Assembly (NCBI GenBank): GCA_946902985.2
Contig: OX336388.2
Location: forward strand, 1,212,696,609-1,212,760,608
Origin: Meconema thalassinum
Taxonomy: Eukaryota; Arthropoda; Insecta; Orthoptera; Tettigoniidae
Direction: 5' to 3'
DNA length: 64,000 bases
Under the pieces are notes generated by a model. The model was not told where the DNA came from, did no database searches, and was given only the letters and a program-made list of their open reading frames with translations. Below are positions 54,741 to 64,000 of this stretch, one piece after another. Within the stretch, counting starts at the first letter, position 1; each line of letters opens with the position of its first letter. The position numbers and the translations under genes were made by a program.

Positions 54741-54879
54741 CCCCTGGCAGGTGCCCTTGTAGCCTTGTAGTCCACGGATTTCACCATAGAGTCTGCCATC
54801 AAAGAGGTTACCACCATGATTCGACCCAGTGTATTTGTGTGCATTGTGGCTCACGTTGCCCACAGTACCATTTAATTGC
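54741..54879 (-). CDS. Candidate internal exon of an unidentified host gene
   Basis: On the minus strand a good acceptor (TTATTCTTTCATTGCAG) precedes 139 bp that stay open and read QLNGTVGNVSHNAHKYTGSN and LYGEIRGLQGYKGTCQG, then GTAGAG as a weak donor. The exon would begin with one base completing a codon and end on a codon boundary. Composition and the Gly/Tyr/Asn-rich content look coding. I cannot find its neighbours, and the donor side lies in a C/G run. It may continue as an open frame upstream to 55040, but that part looks intronic. Confidence 0.4.
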
Positions 54880-54884
54880 CTGCA

Positions 54885-57313
54885 ATGAAAGAATAAATTC
54901 CATGAATTTCTATGCAAACGGCATGAATTTTCAATGAGCTGCATGCCATTTATTATGCACGTAGTGTGTTTAACAAATCTATATATACATAAGGAATGAA
55001 ATGCGAGGAGTAATGTATATAAGCAATAGTCATTATTCAATTCTGGGGGAAGCTAGGCTGGAAGTATGGCACCAGCACAAGTAAGATGCAGCCACTGAGA
55101 TCAGACCATGACTCCCTGCCTTGGCCCTTATTAAAATCACGAGAAACGGCTTTCTATGATCTTCATTACGGCACCATCCCAGCATTTGACTCGAATGACT
55201 ATGTAAAAGAGCAGTGATTGGCCACCATCAACACGAAGACCTTATTCTTGTACCCACGAATGCTCAACTCCCCCATTCAATTCATTAAGTGTGACAGCCC
55301 AGTTAGCTACGCTGGTAGGTCACGCGTTTTACTTCTCGTTGACCCTTCCACTGTAGCTTCGCTTGTTGATTCCCCTGTTAAGCCCGATTCCTTTAGTGTG
55401 TTTACTGACAATCTAATTGTGGACTTGTCTAGTTAGCTGGTGTATCACGTTCCCGTCTGTCCGTCCAATGGCGTAACGTGACACGTACACGGCTCTCTGT
55501 CCGGCACGTTATCGGCGACTGATAGGCGCTCTCATTGGCGCAAGTTATTTGACGAGAACAGGTGTGTGCGCACCATTTGAATAACTCGGCACAATTAGTT
55601 CTTTCAATCCGCGTTCACTCTGTAACAGCTTCCAACTCACTCAGTGTTCGTTTTCTCCTACTAAAACAGGATCCAATTTAGCCAGCTGTCCGAGTGAATG
55701 GCTTTCGAGGTTCAATTGTAAACTTAGTGTTCCAACAAATCTGTTACCTTCGTATCAACTAAGTGGTATCCTTGCCTCGATGAACAGATTTACAGTAAAC
55801 TGGGGGAATATCAAACACAGGGCTTATTTTGGAAAGTAATCGGAGATAATTTTCACTTTTTAAGTTGGTAATGTCGCTTTTCCATGAAGGTGGGTCATTG
55901 GAGCGTTGATTAATGAACATATTATCAACGCAAGTTTTTGTAAAATCATATAAGTTTACGTTTATGATACAATAATAATAATACTAATAATAATTCGTAA
56001 AGGCCTACAGTACACCGTCAAATCGACATCAGTTCTGAACACAAAAAAAAGAAAAACCGAACTTATAACGGATACATAGCAGAAATATCAGTCATTTCGC
56101 CTACAGTATGCTCTATTTTATATGCGGTATCTACATTTGCACACGACTTTCATTGTTATTCACGCCTACTAATCACTGATGTCAAGACGTTATTTTTAGC
56201 AATTATGATAAACCCTACAATGTACGATAGAAGTCACGAAATTACAGATAGGAGGCAGTAAATAAATACACAGAAGAAACAGTTTAAAGAAAGTAGCTCT
56301 ACCAACTCCAAAAGTCAAAAGTACCATTCCTGTCCGGAACAAATCAAGTCAAGGAGTAGAGTATATGCCTGTGAAGCCTGGACATGGCACCGAGACTCAA
56401 TCGCTTCTACATATATTCCAAAGTAATCATTTTGTATTTAGGTTTCCAAATAGCAATGGGTCACCCACCTTAGCTGTGTATTCTTCACCTGTAATTTAAA
56501 TATAGATATACCGGGTGAATAAAAACTAACGCACCGAGAAATTAGCGACCGTTGACCGGTCAATGCTGGCGGTATTACCGATTGGTCGGCTGATTTCAGC
56601 CGGGCCAGGGGGAAGCCATAGCACAATGTGCAGCAATAACCTACAGCATTTTGAAGGTTTTTTTCATGTAGTTTTCAGCAACTGTTGAAGATATCAGTCT
56701 TACCCAAGCACAACTCTTAGTGCCACAGAAATTTTGCAAAACTCGTTGCAATTCAGCTTGTGTAACACTGTCCAGCTATGCTCGGTTGACCCTTCGGCGC
56801 TGGTGCTAGTGTTGCCATTATCGTAGGTAAGCACTTGTTTCGTAACTTGCAGAAGAGAAATGTATCAGACTTCAAGAAATTAAACCATTATTACGATTCA
56901 ACAAGCATCATGAAATTAAATCCCAGTTTCGTCTTTACTTGTTAATTTCAGTTAATGATAACCGTTTATTTGAGATGGGAGGAGATATAAAACCGCGATT
57001 GAGCCATTAACTCTGGTATATTTAGTATTTCTGAGTTTCTTTTTCTATTTGTTCAAAGGTAAAGCTGAAAGTAAATTCTTTTTAAGACGTCTCCCTTAAC
57101 CTCAACTAATTAAGAAGCACACAAAAGAGCTAATTATGTAGCTTTATGGCATTGTTTGGCCAAGACGAAAATACTGCGTCTTCTCTAAATCTTAAGATGT
57201 AGACCAGTTATTTTCCACAAAGGAATTCATCTCACTTAATATTCTCTGCATGAATTATAAAGGTTAACAGCAGAACAGAATCGTTCATCTTTAAAAATGG
57301 ACGAGTTAAGTAA
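54885..57313. other. No recognised gene
   Basis: 2.4 kb with little known repeat. An open frame at 55218-55436 (+) has no domain. The sequence near 55440-55640 is GC-richer. At about 56512, ATACCGGGTGAATAAAAACT begins a stretch that could be the edge of a DNA transposon, but no partner end is seen. About 55140-55200 contains a remnant of the SINE core (CACCATCCCAGCATTTGAC). Confidence 0.4.
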
Positions 57314-57326
57314 TGAGTGCATGAGG

Positions 57327-57650
57327 AAAAAAAATCCACAGCCTGCTTCCAGTCTCCGACCGGGTCAGGAAGGGAATGAATGAAGCCCCCATCTAACGGC
57401 GAGGATATGAACTGTGCCGGCTGCCGAGGCCTGACGCACTCCTCTGGGGCAATGATTAAATGAATGACAAATGAAATGATAGTGGAGAGTGTTGCTGGAA
57501 TGAAATTTTGACAGGGAAAACCGGAGTACCCGGAGAAAAACCTGTCTGCCTCCGTTTTGTCCAGCACAGATCTCACATGGATTGACCGGGATTTGAACCA
57601 CGGACCCAGCGGTGAGAGGCCGGCGTGCTGCCGCCTAAGCCACGGAGGCT
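57327..57650 (-). mobile_element. SINE-A copy
   Basis: 324 bp between perfect 13-bp duplications TGAGTGCATGAGG at 57314-57326 and 57651-57663. Minus-strand head AAGCCTCCGTGGCTTAGGCG, B box GGTTCAAATCCCGGTCAATC, and CCTCGCCGTTAGATGGGGGC near its end. The duplication is perfect. Confidence 0.95.
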
Positions 57651-57664
57651 TGAGTGCATGAGGC

Positions 57665-57985
57665 CAAATCATAAATTGTGTTCTCTCTGTTATGAATAAC
57701 TTACCAACTCGTCCTTGCCTTTGAAGTCTGCATGCAGTTTTCATTTGTTTAGTTAAATTTTATATGCTTCTGATAACAAAAACTGAGTGTTTTCATTTTA
57801 ATAAGATAAACTTTTCCTTCATTCAATACTGAAGTTTATTATGTGTTTTGAAAAGCGAACAATCTCCTGCACGTATTCCCGACTGTGGTTTCCGCGTCAT
57901 TCTATTCTTAAAATAACAAGAAAATCGTGTACGTGATTGTTAAGTGTTGTTCACCTCGTCACGTAGTTACTAGCATTCTTGGGTG
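57665..57985. other. No gene recognised
   Basis: AT-rich, nothing recognised. Confidence 0.45.
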
Positions 57986-57994
57986 TCACCACTA

Positions 57995-58135
57995 TGAATA
58001 AAACAGATAACACACACTAATACAGTCATTACAATTAACACCGGTTATCAGACAGATTCTACACACACCCAAAGTACACGGGGCTACATGACCACGCTGT
58101 CGCAGCCTTTAAACTAAGGAACCAACCAACCAAGG
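57995..58135 (+). mobile_element. SINE-B tail fragment
   Basis: CACACTAATACAGTCATTAC, CGGTTATCAGACAGATTCTA, GGGGCTACATGACCACGCTG and an AACCAACCAACC end. 5' truncated; a SINE-G begins right after it. Confidence 0.88.
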
Positions 58136-58340
58136 TTCAGTTTCCGGCTGCCAAGAAATTTGATTCTGTTTTGAATGCTGGAATGGGATACATTCACCCT
58201 TGTGAGGCAGACCTCACAATAGGTTAGTTCAAATCTCACCATAGCCATCCTAGTGGTTTCCCGTCGTTTCTCACTTCTACTCCAGACAATTCCTCGGATG
58301 CTTCCTAACTTTATTTAACTATTTCAACTAAATAAGTGTG
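58136..58340 (+). mobile_element. SINE-G fragment
   Basis: GCTGCCAAGAAATTTGATTC, CACCCTTGTGAGGC, GGTTAGTTCAAATCTCACC and a diverged core GTGGTTTCCCGTCGTTTCTC. The head is mostly missing. Confidence 0.72.
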
Positions 58341-58499
58341 GATGTAGATTTAATAGCCTAAGTATAAAGGATCTGATTATGATCAATTTGATGATCGAAA
58401 CTGGTCATCCAAGTGTATTTATTTGTCTCATGTAAAGGATTAGGGTATCACCCATTACAATTGGGTTCACTCGTGTTCACCGAATGAAAAATATTCAAT

Positions 58500-58892
58500 T
58501 TTGACGGGCTTACCACGGTGGGTGACTGGATAGCGTGTCGGTCGACTAACCCCAAGATTGCAGGTTCGCTCCTGGCCGTGGTAAGTGATTTTTGAAAGGC
58601 GGCAAAAATACAACACGCATGTCTTACGATGTTGGCATGTCAAAGAACCCATTTGAATTCAGTAGGCCGTGTTCATAATGGCAAAATTAATCTCGGGAAT
58701 TTCCGCCAACACAAAGTTCCGCATTTCTCTACTAGAAAGTGCAATAGTGTTCAAGGAGCTTAGATATGTAACCTCCTTGACTTTCATAGTGATTCAAGGA
58801 ACAACGAAATTCGACATGCAAGCTACCCTCTGGGTGTCAAATTACAACGCTTGCACCCGGCACCGAGGCCATACGATATTATTATTATTATT
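58500..58892 (+). mobile_element. SINE-E, uninterrupted copy
   Basis: Head TTACCACGGTGGGTGACTGG, B box GCAGGTTCGCTCCTGGCC, GAATTCAGTAGGCCGTGTTC, GGGAATTTCCGCCAACACAA, ACATGCAAGCTACCCTCTGG, CACCGAGGCCATACGATATT and an ATT tail. Best reference for the family in this window. Confidence 0.92.
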
Positions 58893-58979
58893 AGTAGGCT
58901 AGATAAAATAATCCAATACGATGTATACTCGTGTGAAACTCAACCCTACAAAGTAAAAACACTATACAAGCTTGCAGGC

Positions 58980-59340
58980 TTACTACTTGTCAGCCTACTT
59001 TCAATTTTTTCAAAAAGTTGCCAGTTTGTGTGTGTGTGTGTGTGTGAGTATGGGTGCGAGTGTGTATATCTGTCCCCCCTATCAATTCAAACACGACGAA
59101 ACCGAATTGAACGACATTTGGTACAGAGGTAGCACTAGCAATGGGCACCTCAGGGTCGTATTTTATATTGCCGCCATCTTTACCAAAAATGGCGGCCACC
59201 CAAACGTTCAAAATTTAAAATCAAATTACGACTAAACTAATCATCGGATCTCTACCAAATTTGGTAATAATATACCATCGCATAAGACGCGTCTTACGCC
59301 CAAACTACAAGGCCATAAGCAGCACCATTTCAGGATGGCA
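58980..59340 (+). repeat. Element-X-like module with GT repeat
   Basis: A GT run (59026-59047), TCTGTCCCCCCTATCAATTC, ACGACATTTGGTACAGAGG and two GGCGGCCA/GCCGCCAT strings around 59168-59202. The pattern (GT run, CCCCCC, then NNAATTTGGTACAG, then an ATGGCGGC) resembles modules of element X and of the Helitron pair. Ends not defined. Confidence 0.5.
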
Positions 59341-59344
59341 GCCG

Positions 59345-60860
59345 TGTGAATTATGCAATCATTATAATCAATGACTTAGAACCCACCAGTTCCGATTATC
59401 GAACCGATAATGGTTCAAACTGTCCTAAAGGACGTGGCCCGTTCGATGTTTTAAGTTCATATTATAATATTATAATATTACACGGTAGCAGTGACTTTAA
59501 AAAGCTGAGCCGTCTCGGTTACAAGACAATGTGGCAGCTGATATCTTGTGCCTGACCTATATTTTACTAATTTGAGTATTGCGTGCAATATAGCCTACTG
59601 ATAGAAATGATATAAACTTTGTATGAATACTTTATACTCCACTAAAGAAATCGTTTAGTCCAAATCATTATTTGCTAAGACGTTGTATGTAAGTCAATTG
59701 CTAACTATAAACTTCGGTGTACATGTTTGGCTCTGTGGTAAAACGATAGTCATTTACCCGTTTGGACGAGGTTCACAACCTTTCTGAGTTAGTTATTTTG
59801 CTTGAATTTGTTTATATTTATTGTTTTGTAATTACTCAGATGTTATAAAATTAAGCGTTATATTGTGTATATTACAATGGAAAATATAAATTTAATTAAA
59901 TCAACGTCTTCACCGGATCTGCACGAGAGAAATCTGCCAGCAACCAGATGAACTATGCGTTGTGAACAGCAGCCAACTAGATGCGAGCTGCGCTGTACAC
60001 CGGCCTGTTGGTACCCATGCAAAGGTGTAATCCAAAAGTTTTCTCTAATGGCTGCTAGAATGCACTCGCCACCAAGGATTGGCGCGAGAAAAAATCAGCA
60101 GTGTAGGTTAGTAGGTTTCAAGTAGAAAGGCTCATTGTCTAGGCCAGTAGAGGAGAGTGCAGCTCGCATCCAGTTGGCCGTGGTGCCAACTTTGTGGTGG
60201 CCCATGCGATACCATGTAAGGGCATGTAAATCCATAGAAATATCTTGGACGCAATAAGGTGATCTTATGCGAAGCTATTTTTATTATTATATACATAATA
60301 TTTACAAATAGGGGGTCATTCCCCTGTGGAAAATTATACAAATACAGAAAATCACCAACAATATACACAATCCGCAATTTAGGAACTATAGTAATTACAT
60401 CGTAATTACAGATGTCATCACTGTTCTATGAGGGACTCCATTGATTTGTTTTCCGTTGGCATCCTATACGCATCGAACTTGGAGAATGACATAATGAAGT
60501 TCATAATGCGATGAGGTTTTATTTTAAAGCGTTTGTAACAGCATATTCTGTGGTATTTGCAAATGTTATTTGAACTACAGAGCACAACGAACCCACATAA
60601 TACCTGATGCTATCTGTTGGTGCTAGTTCAGGATATTCCTAATCTGTGAAAGTGAGACTCTGTACTTTACTTATGCACATTGATAAGGACAAAGAGTTAT
60701 TTATATACCCAAACATTTAGGAGAAAGTAGGCTATATGTTATTTGCTGAAAATCTTGTTTTTACTGTATTCGGTGTGTGATAAGAAAGTGAATAATTCCG
60801 GAACATTCTCAAATACCTGAACCTAAACTTTTAAAATAAGAGCAGAAGAGGTGCCGTAAT
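59345..60860. other. No gene recognised
   Basis: A 20-bp inverted repeat with one mismatch lies at 59972-59991 (GCCAACTAGATGCGAGCTGC) and 60159-60178. Otherwise no repeat or domain is recognised. Confidence 0.45.
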
Positions 60861-60867
60861 TTGAATA

Positions 60868-60990
60868 TATATAAGGTGGCTTATTGGTTCCGGGAGCTGG
60901 CACTTGGAGAGGTGCGGACGCATCGTGTCGACACTCCAGCGTGGCTTGGCTTGGCATCGCTTGGCGTCGCTTGGCGTCGAGCGGAGAGAA
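60868..60990 (+). promoter_or_regulatory. Possible promoter-like segment
   Basis: TATATAAGG at 60868-60876 is followed by GC-richer sequence and by three to four GCTTGGC(A/G)TC-type units (60943-60985). A TATA box with a 5' UTR is one reading. No gene is seen downstream, so it may be chance. Confidence 0.2.
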
Positions 60991-60999
60991 ATTTACAGG

Positions 61000-61940
61000 A
61001 TTAAGTGAACCTCAAAAGTATGGAAAGTTGGCATCTCGGAAGGCAGCAAATTGAGGGTTATGTATTATGTAAAGAAAGGGGGAAAGAGCAAGGGTAAATA
61101 AAGCAAAGGAAGAAATTAGGGAAGTAACGTTAGAGAGATAAATTAAGTGGCAAGGGAAAGAGAGAGAGACAGAGTTAGAGAACGATGAGCAAAGAGGAGC
61201 ATAGCACTCAGCATTAGAAAATGTGAGTCTGTGTGTGTGTAGTGACGTCGCTTCTCTACCTTGTCATCATTTTCGTGCTTGGGATTTGTGCACAGTACGC
61301 TCCTTATCGCGTTTAAACTCACGGAAGCGCACACACTGCTTCTCAGGAGATGTGTGTGTGTGTCACTGGTACTTTGATATTGAAGGGACAAATTAAATCT
61401 TCCTTCTTAGAAAGTAAAGTTACTAAATAATTCTAGATGGTTCATAAATAATTCAGCCAGTAACGTTGTTATTCAATGCATAGCAAGTCATTTGCTCAAG
61501 TACAAAGTTCCAAAATAATATTAAGGGATTACCATACTTAGACGTTTATAGGTAACGAGAAGTTGATGATTCCTCTTAAAGAGCCTAACATCGAGGTCAC
61601 GAGCCCTTTAAACCCATAACTCTATGTCCCCCACGTATTGAATATAAAATTAAATTATTTATTTTTGTGTATTAACAGTGACAGAAAAGTATAACGCCGC
61701 CTGCTTTTTACGCCAGTCTTTTTATTTATGTAACAGAGTCCAGCCTGGGAGAATAAAAGTGTTAGGCCTTAGAAGATCGTAACGTGATGTCTTATGTCCC
61801 AAATCTCTCTTTACTTTACAACCTATTTCATTACTTTTTCTTTCCTTTTCGTTTGTTTGTTTAAAAATACTGGCTACGTAGGTTGATCTGAAAGACTGCC
61901 ACTTACTGTGTTTACAGTTGCGGGATAGAATTCCAGCACA
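61000..61940. other. No gene recognised
   Basis: GA-rich stretch at 61075-61200 and GT/CA runs near 61230 and 61350. About 61562-61600 resembles the retroelement tail nested at 44380 (CCTCTTAAAGAGCCTAACAT). Confidence 0.4.
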
Positions 61941-61944
61941 TTTG

Positions 61945-62090
61945 GTTGGTCTTTGAGGGGGCTTAAATGTGAAAGACCCATATCATTTGATTTACTGGTT
62001 TGTTGAAGATCCTTTTCAGTGCAAATTTCCGGCACCGTGATGTCTCCAAGGCTCTAGCAAGTAAATGGGACGTTATACCTTTAGTCAATT
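61945..62090 (+). mobile_element. SINE-F fragment, diverged
   Basis: Contains TTTGAGGGGGCTTAAATGTG, GCACCGTGATGTCTCC and ATGGGACGTTATACCTTTAG, which line up with the SINE-F body and tail. The head is missing. Confidence 0.6.
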
Positions 62091-62264
62091 AATATGATCT
62101 CATGTAATTTATTTCAGGATTAGTGCATAACCCAGCTCTATATGGGTACATCCGTGTTGACCGACTGAAAAGCACCAAACTTTTGTTTACTTAGGCAACA
62201 CTGAAAAATGGCTTCAAACCTCACAACAAAATTATAATTATTAATACCATTGATGTTATTTTTT

Positions 62265-62700
62265 CTTAATCATCGTTAGGGCTACTAAGGACCCTGAGAT
62301 CTTGACTTTTTGCCTTCATTCTGGCCCACCAGGTAGTCTGGCATTCGATGTGCGCTTTTTTCCGTGCAACAGAATGAACAAGCTCCTGTCAAGTTGTTAC
62401 ACTGTCTTTTCGATGAGATTGTTTAAGTTCGTATTTATTAGCACATTGTGTCAATTATTATTGTATTATTATTATTATTCTTTCTCCGTTACGGTCTTCT
62501 AAGGACCACGAACCAATTTCAATGTTTAGTCCTTTGGTGTTCTTTCTTCTTCCTCCAGGTCTCCTTCTTCTTCCTCCAGGACTCCTTCATCTTCACACTA
62601 TGCATCTTCTTTCTCTCTTCCGACCATTTTGAGCCTCTTTTCTTTTCCTTCCTTCCTTGGAACCCTTCCATTCCCAACACTTTTTTCCTAAACTTTTCTC
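62265..62700 (-). mobile_element. LINE 3' UTR-like region (LINE C type)
   Basis: CTACTAAGGACCCTGAGATC near 62282 matches LINE C's 3' UTR (CACTAAGGACCGCGAGATCT near 6122), and a second variant TTCTAAGGACCACG is at 62497. The rest is T/C-rich. It suggests two truncated 3' ends in tandem on the minus strand. Confidence 0.5.
62455..62481. repeat. ATT microsatellite
   Basis: Short ATT/TTA run separating the two variants of the LINE 3' UTR-like sequence. Confidence 0.7.
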
Positions 62701-62709
62701 TCTCTATTG

Positions 62710-62758
<49 letters not shown>

Positions 62759-62770
62759 TTATTATTAATT
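62710..62770. repeat. ATT microsatellite
   Basis: About 17 ATT units, nearly perfect. Confidence 0.95.
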
Positions 62771-62902
62771 TAAGTGAAAATTCCCCTACAGGAGAGCAAT
62801 TAAACTTGATAACATGATGTCATTTGGAGGTGTGTCTCCTCCGCACCTCCCTAAATCTCTTCATTCTCGTGGAATGCTCCCTCTTCCTCTCTCCGACCAT
62901 TT

Positions 62903-63099
62903 AGGGGCGTGGTGGCTCAGCGGTCTAGCTGAATGCCTCTCACCAAGGCGGTCCGGGTTCGATTCCCGGTCAATGCATGTGAGATTTTCGATGTGAAATG
63001 CCATGTCCTGTGGTTCGGATTCCACGTAAAAAGGAGGTCCCGTGGCTCATGATCTCGAGATTAACGGTCACGTTAAACTACAAGCTTCCTTCCTTTTTT
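62903..63099 (+). mobile_element. SINE-I, full length
   Basis: 197 bp between perfect 13-bp duplications TCTCCGACCATTT at 62890-62902 and 63100-63112. Head AGGGGCGTGGTGGCTCAGCG, B box CCGGGTTCGATTCCCGGTC, CATGTCCTGTGGTTCGGATT, GGTCCCGTGGCTCATGATCT and a TTCC/T tail. Confidence 0.95.
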
Positions 63100-63112
63100 T
63101 CTCCGACCATTT

Positions 63113-63840
63113 TTTCGCAGGTTGTCGTAATGATCTTGGTTCAAACTTAACATTCGCAATTTTTGTCTGGCACTGAGTTCTTCTATGCTGATCATTTGTA
63201 AGTCTCTCATTAGTATTATTATTATTAATTTTATTATTATTGTGCAGGATATATAGCCAGTGTTTCCTTGGTCTTCTTGTTGATCGTGTATCACCAAATT
63301 ACAGTACAAATACATTTTATGCCATAAGTGTTCATCCATCCGCAGAACGTAGCCGTACCAGCGCAGACGGCTTTCTCTCTTTTTATCTATAGGTATGAAT
63401 GATGCCAGGTGTCTACCAGAGCATCTTTGTATAGCACTTTTTTGGTAACCGGTCAACATTAGCACCGTAGAGAGCGTGACTGGCTGGATGTCAGAGAGGT
63501 TTTACTTCTCATTTAACCCGGTAGGATATTTTGTCACAACTTATACTGCGCCATTTATGCCATACATTGCTATGTACTTGCCTGTTTTAGGATGAAGTGT
63601 CCTGTCCTTAGAAACTGTCGAACTAAGGTGTTTAAAAATCTTGGTGCTCGGCAGTTCGCTATCGTCTATGTTAATGGTATCATTTTCGGTCAAGTCTTAG
63701 GTATGTTATTCCATTTTTTTATTTACCCCCAGGACTAACTCTTCAAGGAGTCTTTCCACACATTCAGTGTCAGTGTAACTATTTTCGCCCTCGATTTAAC
63801 CACTTGGAATTTTAACATCTTAACTAATATTTCATGACTT
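63113..63840 (-). pseudogene. LINE E: C-terminal fragment of a non-LTR element
   Basis: Readable in pieces on the minus strand: ECVERLLEELVLGVNKK (about 63770-63720), INIDDSELPSTKIFKHLSST (about 63685-63625), KWRSISCDKISYRVK (about 63555-63510), ALYGANVDRLPKK (about 63475-63440), then SRLRWYGYVLRMDEH (about 63375-63330). After an ATT interruption comes MRDLQMISIEELSARQKLRM. The order FKYL, KWR..CDK..YRVK, ALYGA, LRWYGHVLRM and the final helix is the C-terminal path of CR1/RTE-like ORF2. Many frameshifts. Confidence 0.78.
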
Positions 63841-64000
63841 AAATTCATTGTCACACAATAATTGCACCAAACTTCGATATAATGAGATGGTATATTGGCT
63901 TTCACGTTCAAGGAATTAAAATAAACCATGATAAGCTCACCAAAAGCTGCTATCTTGGTGTTCCTAGGCAAAACCCCTCTCAAGACATAAACCTAGAAAA
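63841..64000 (-). other. Probable continuation of LINE E to the window edge
   Basis: An open minus-strand frame reaches the window end but I cannot match it to a specific RT block. Given the orientation, the RT core would lie beyond this edge. Confidence 0.3.

Noticed and set aside
61143..61391. Open frame with a long LSLSLSL end
   Set aside because: Produced by GA- and GT-rich simple sequence.
62905..62985. Genuine tRNA gene
   Set aside because: The tRNA-like head continues into a SINE body flanked by a 13-bp duplication; the same holds for the other tRNA-like heads in the window.

Overview
This is a stretch of eukaryotic, almost certainly arthropod, nuclear DNA. It is AT-rich and has no operon structure. 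It is dominated by degraded non-LTR retrotransposons, Helitrons, Tc1/mariner remnants and at least nine kinds of tRNA-derived SINE. The SINE density and the LINE types suggest a large insect genome; an orthopteroid is my guess, not something the sequence proves. I see no intact protein-coding gene. Names used here: SINE-A to SINE-I for short interspersed elements, LINE A to E for non-LTR elements, and X and Y for two unclassified repeats. All are labels for this window only.

Layout. 1-3600 is a decayed R1-like LINE (A) split by a SINE-D. 3601-6700 holds TTA/TTTATTA repeats, a SINE-C, element X copy 1 and a LINE C fragment. 7800-11840 is a SINE-A, then an RTE-like LINE (B) itself split by a second SINE-A. 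12.7-20.3 kb carries scattered SINEs, element Y copy 1 and a LINE D fragment. 21.7-22.5 kb is a mariner remnant whose two ends are inverted copies of the same 3' region. 23.2-23.5 kb is a Tc1-like scrap. 24.4-28.1 kb is element X copy 2, stuffed with SINEs and element Y copy 2. 28.9-29.8 kb is a homogeneous 103-bp satellite of nine units abutting a SINE head. 31.1-31.7 kb is a second LINE D fragment, and 33.2-37.3 kb is mostly unclassified. 37.4-40.6 kb is a Helitron with canonical ends and a broken Pif1-type helicase, followed directly by what looks like the start of another. 41.3-47.1 kb is a dense nest of SINEs. 47.5-52.9 kb is a head-to-tail pair of non-autonomous Helitrons. 53-55 kb has little recognised repeat and contains a frameshifted small coding sequence plus one good candidate exon on the minus strand. 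57.3-59.3 kb and 61.9-64 kb return to SINEs and LINE fragments.

How the parts work together. LINE machinery probably mobilised the SINEs: many have clear 7-15 bp target-site duplications and tails shared between families. The Helitrons end in a hairpin followed by CTAG or CTAA and sit between A and T. The nesting gives a relative chronology, and the two Helitron copies act as an internal presence/absence test for three later insertions.

I did not find a convincing new functional system. The observations most worth checking are the tandem Helitrons, the foldback mariner, the SINE-linked satellite, the SINE tail swap and the candidate host coding sequence at 53.9-54.9 kb.
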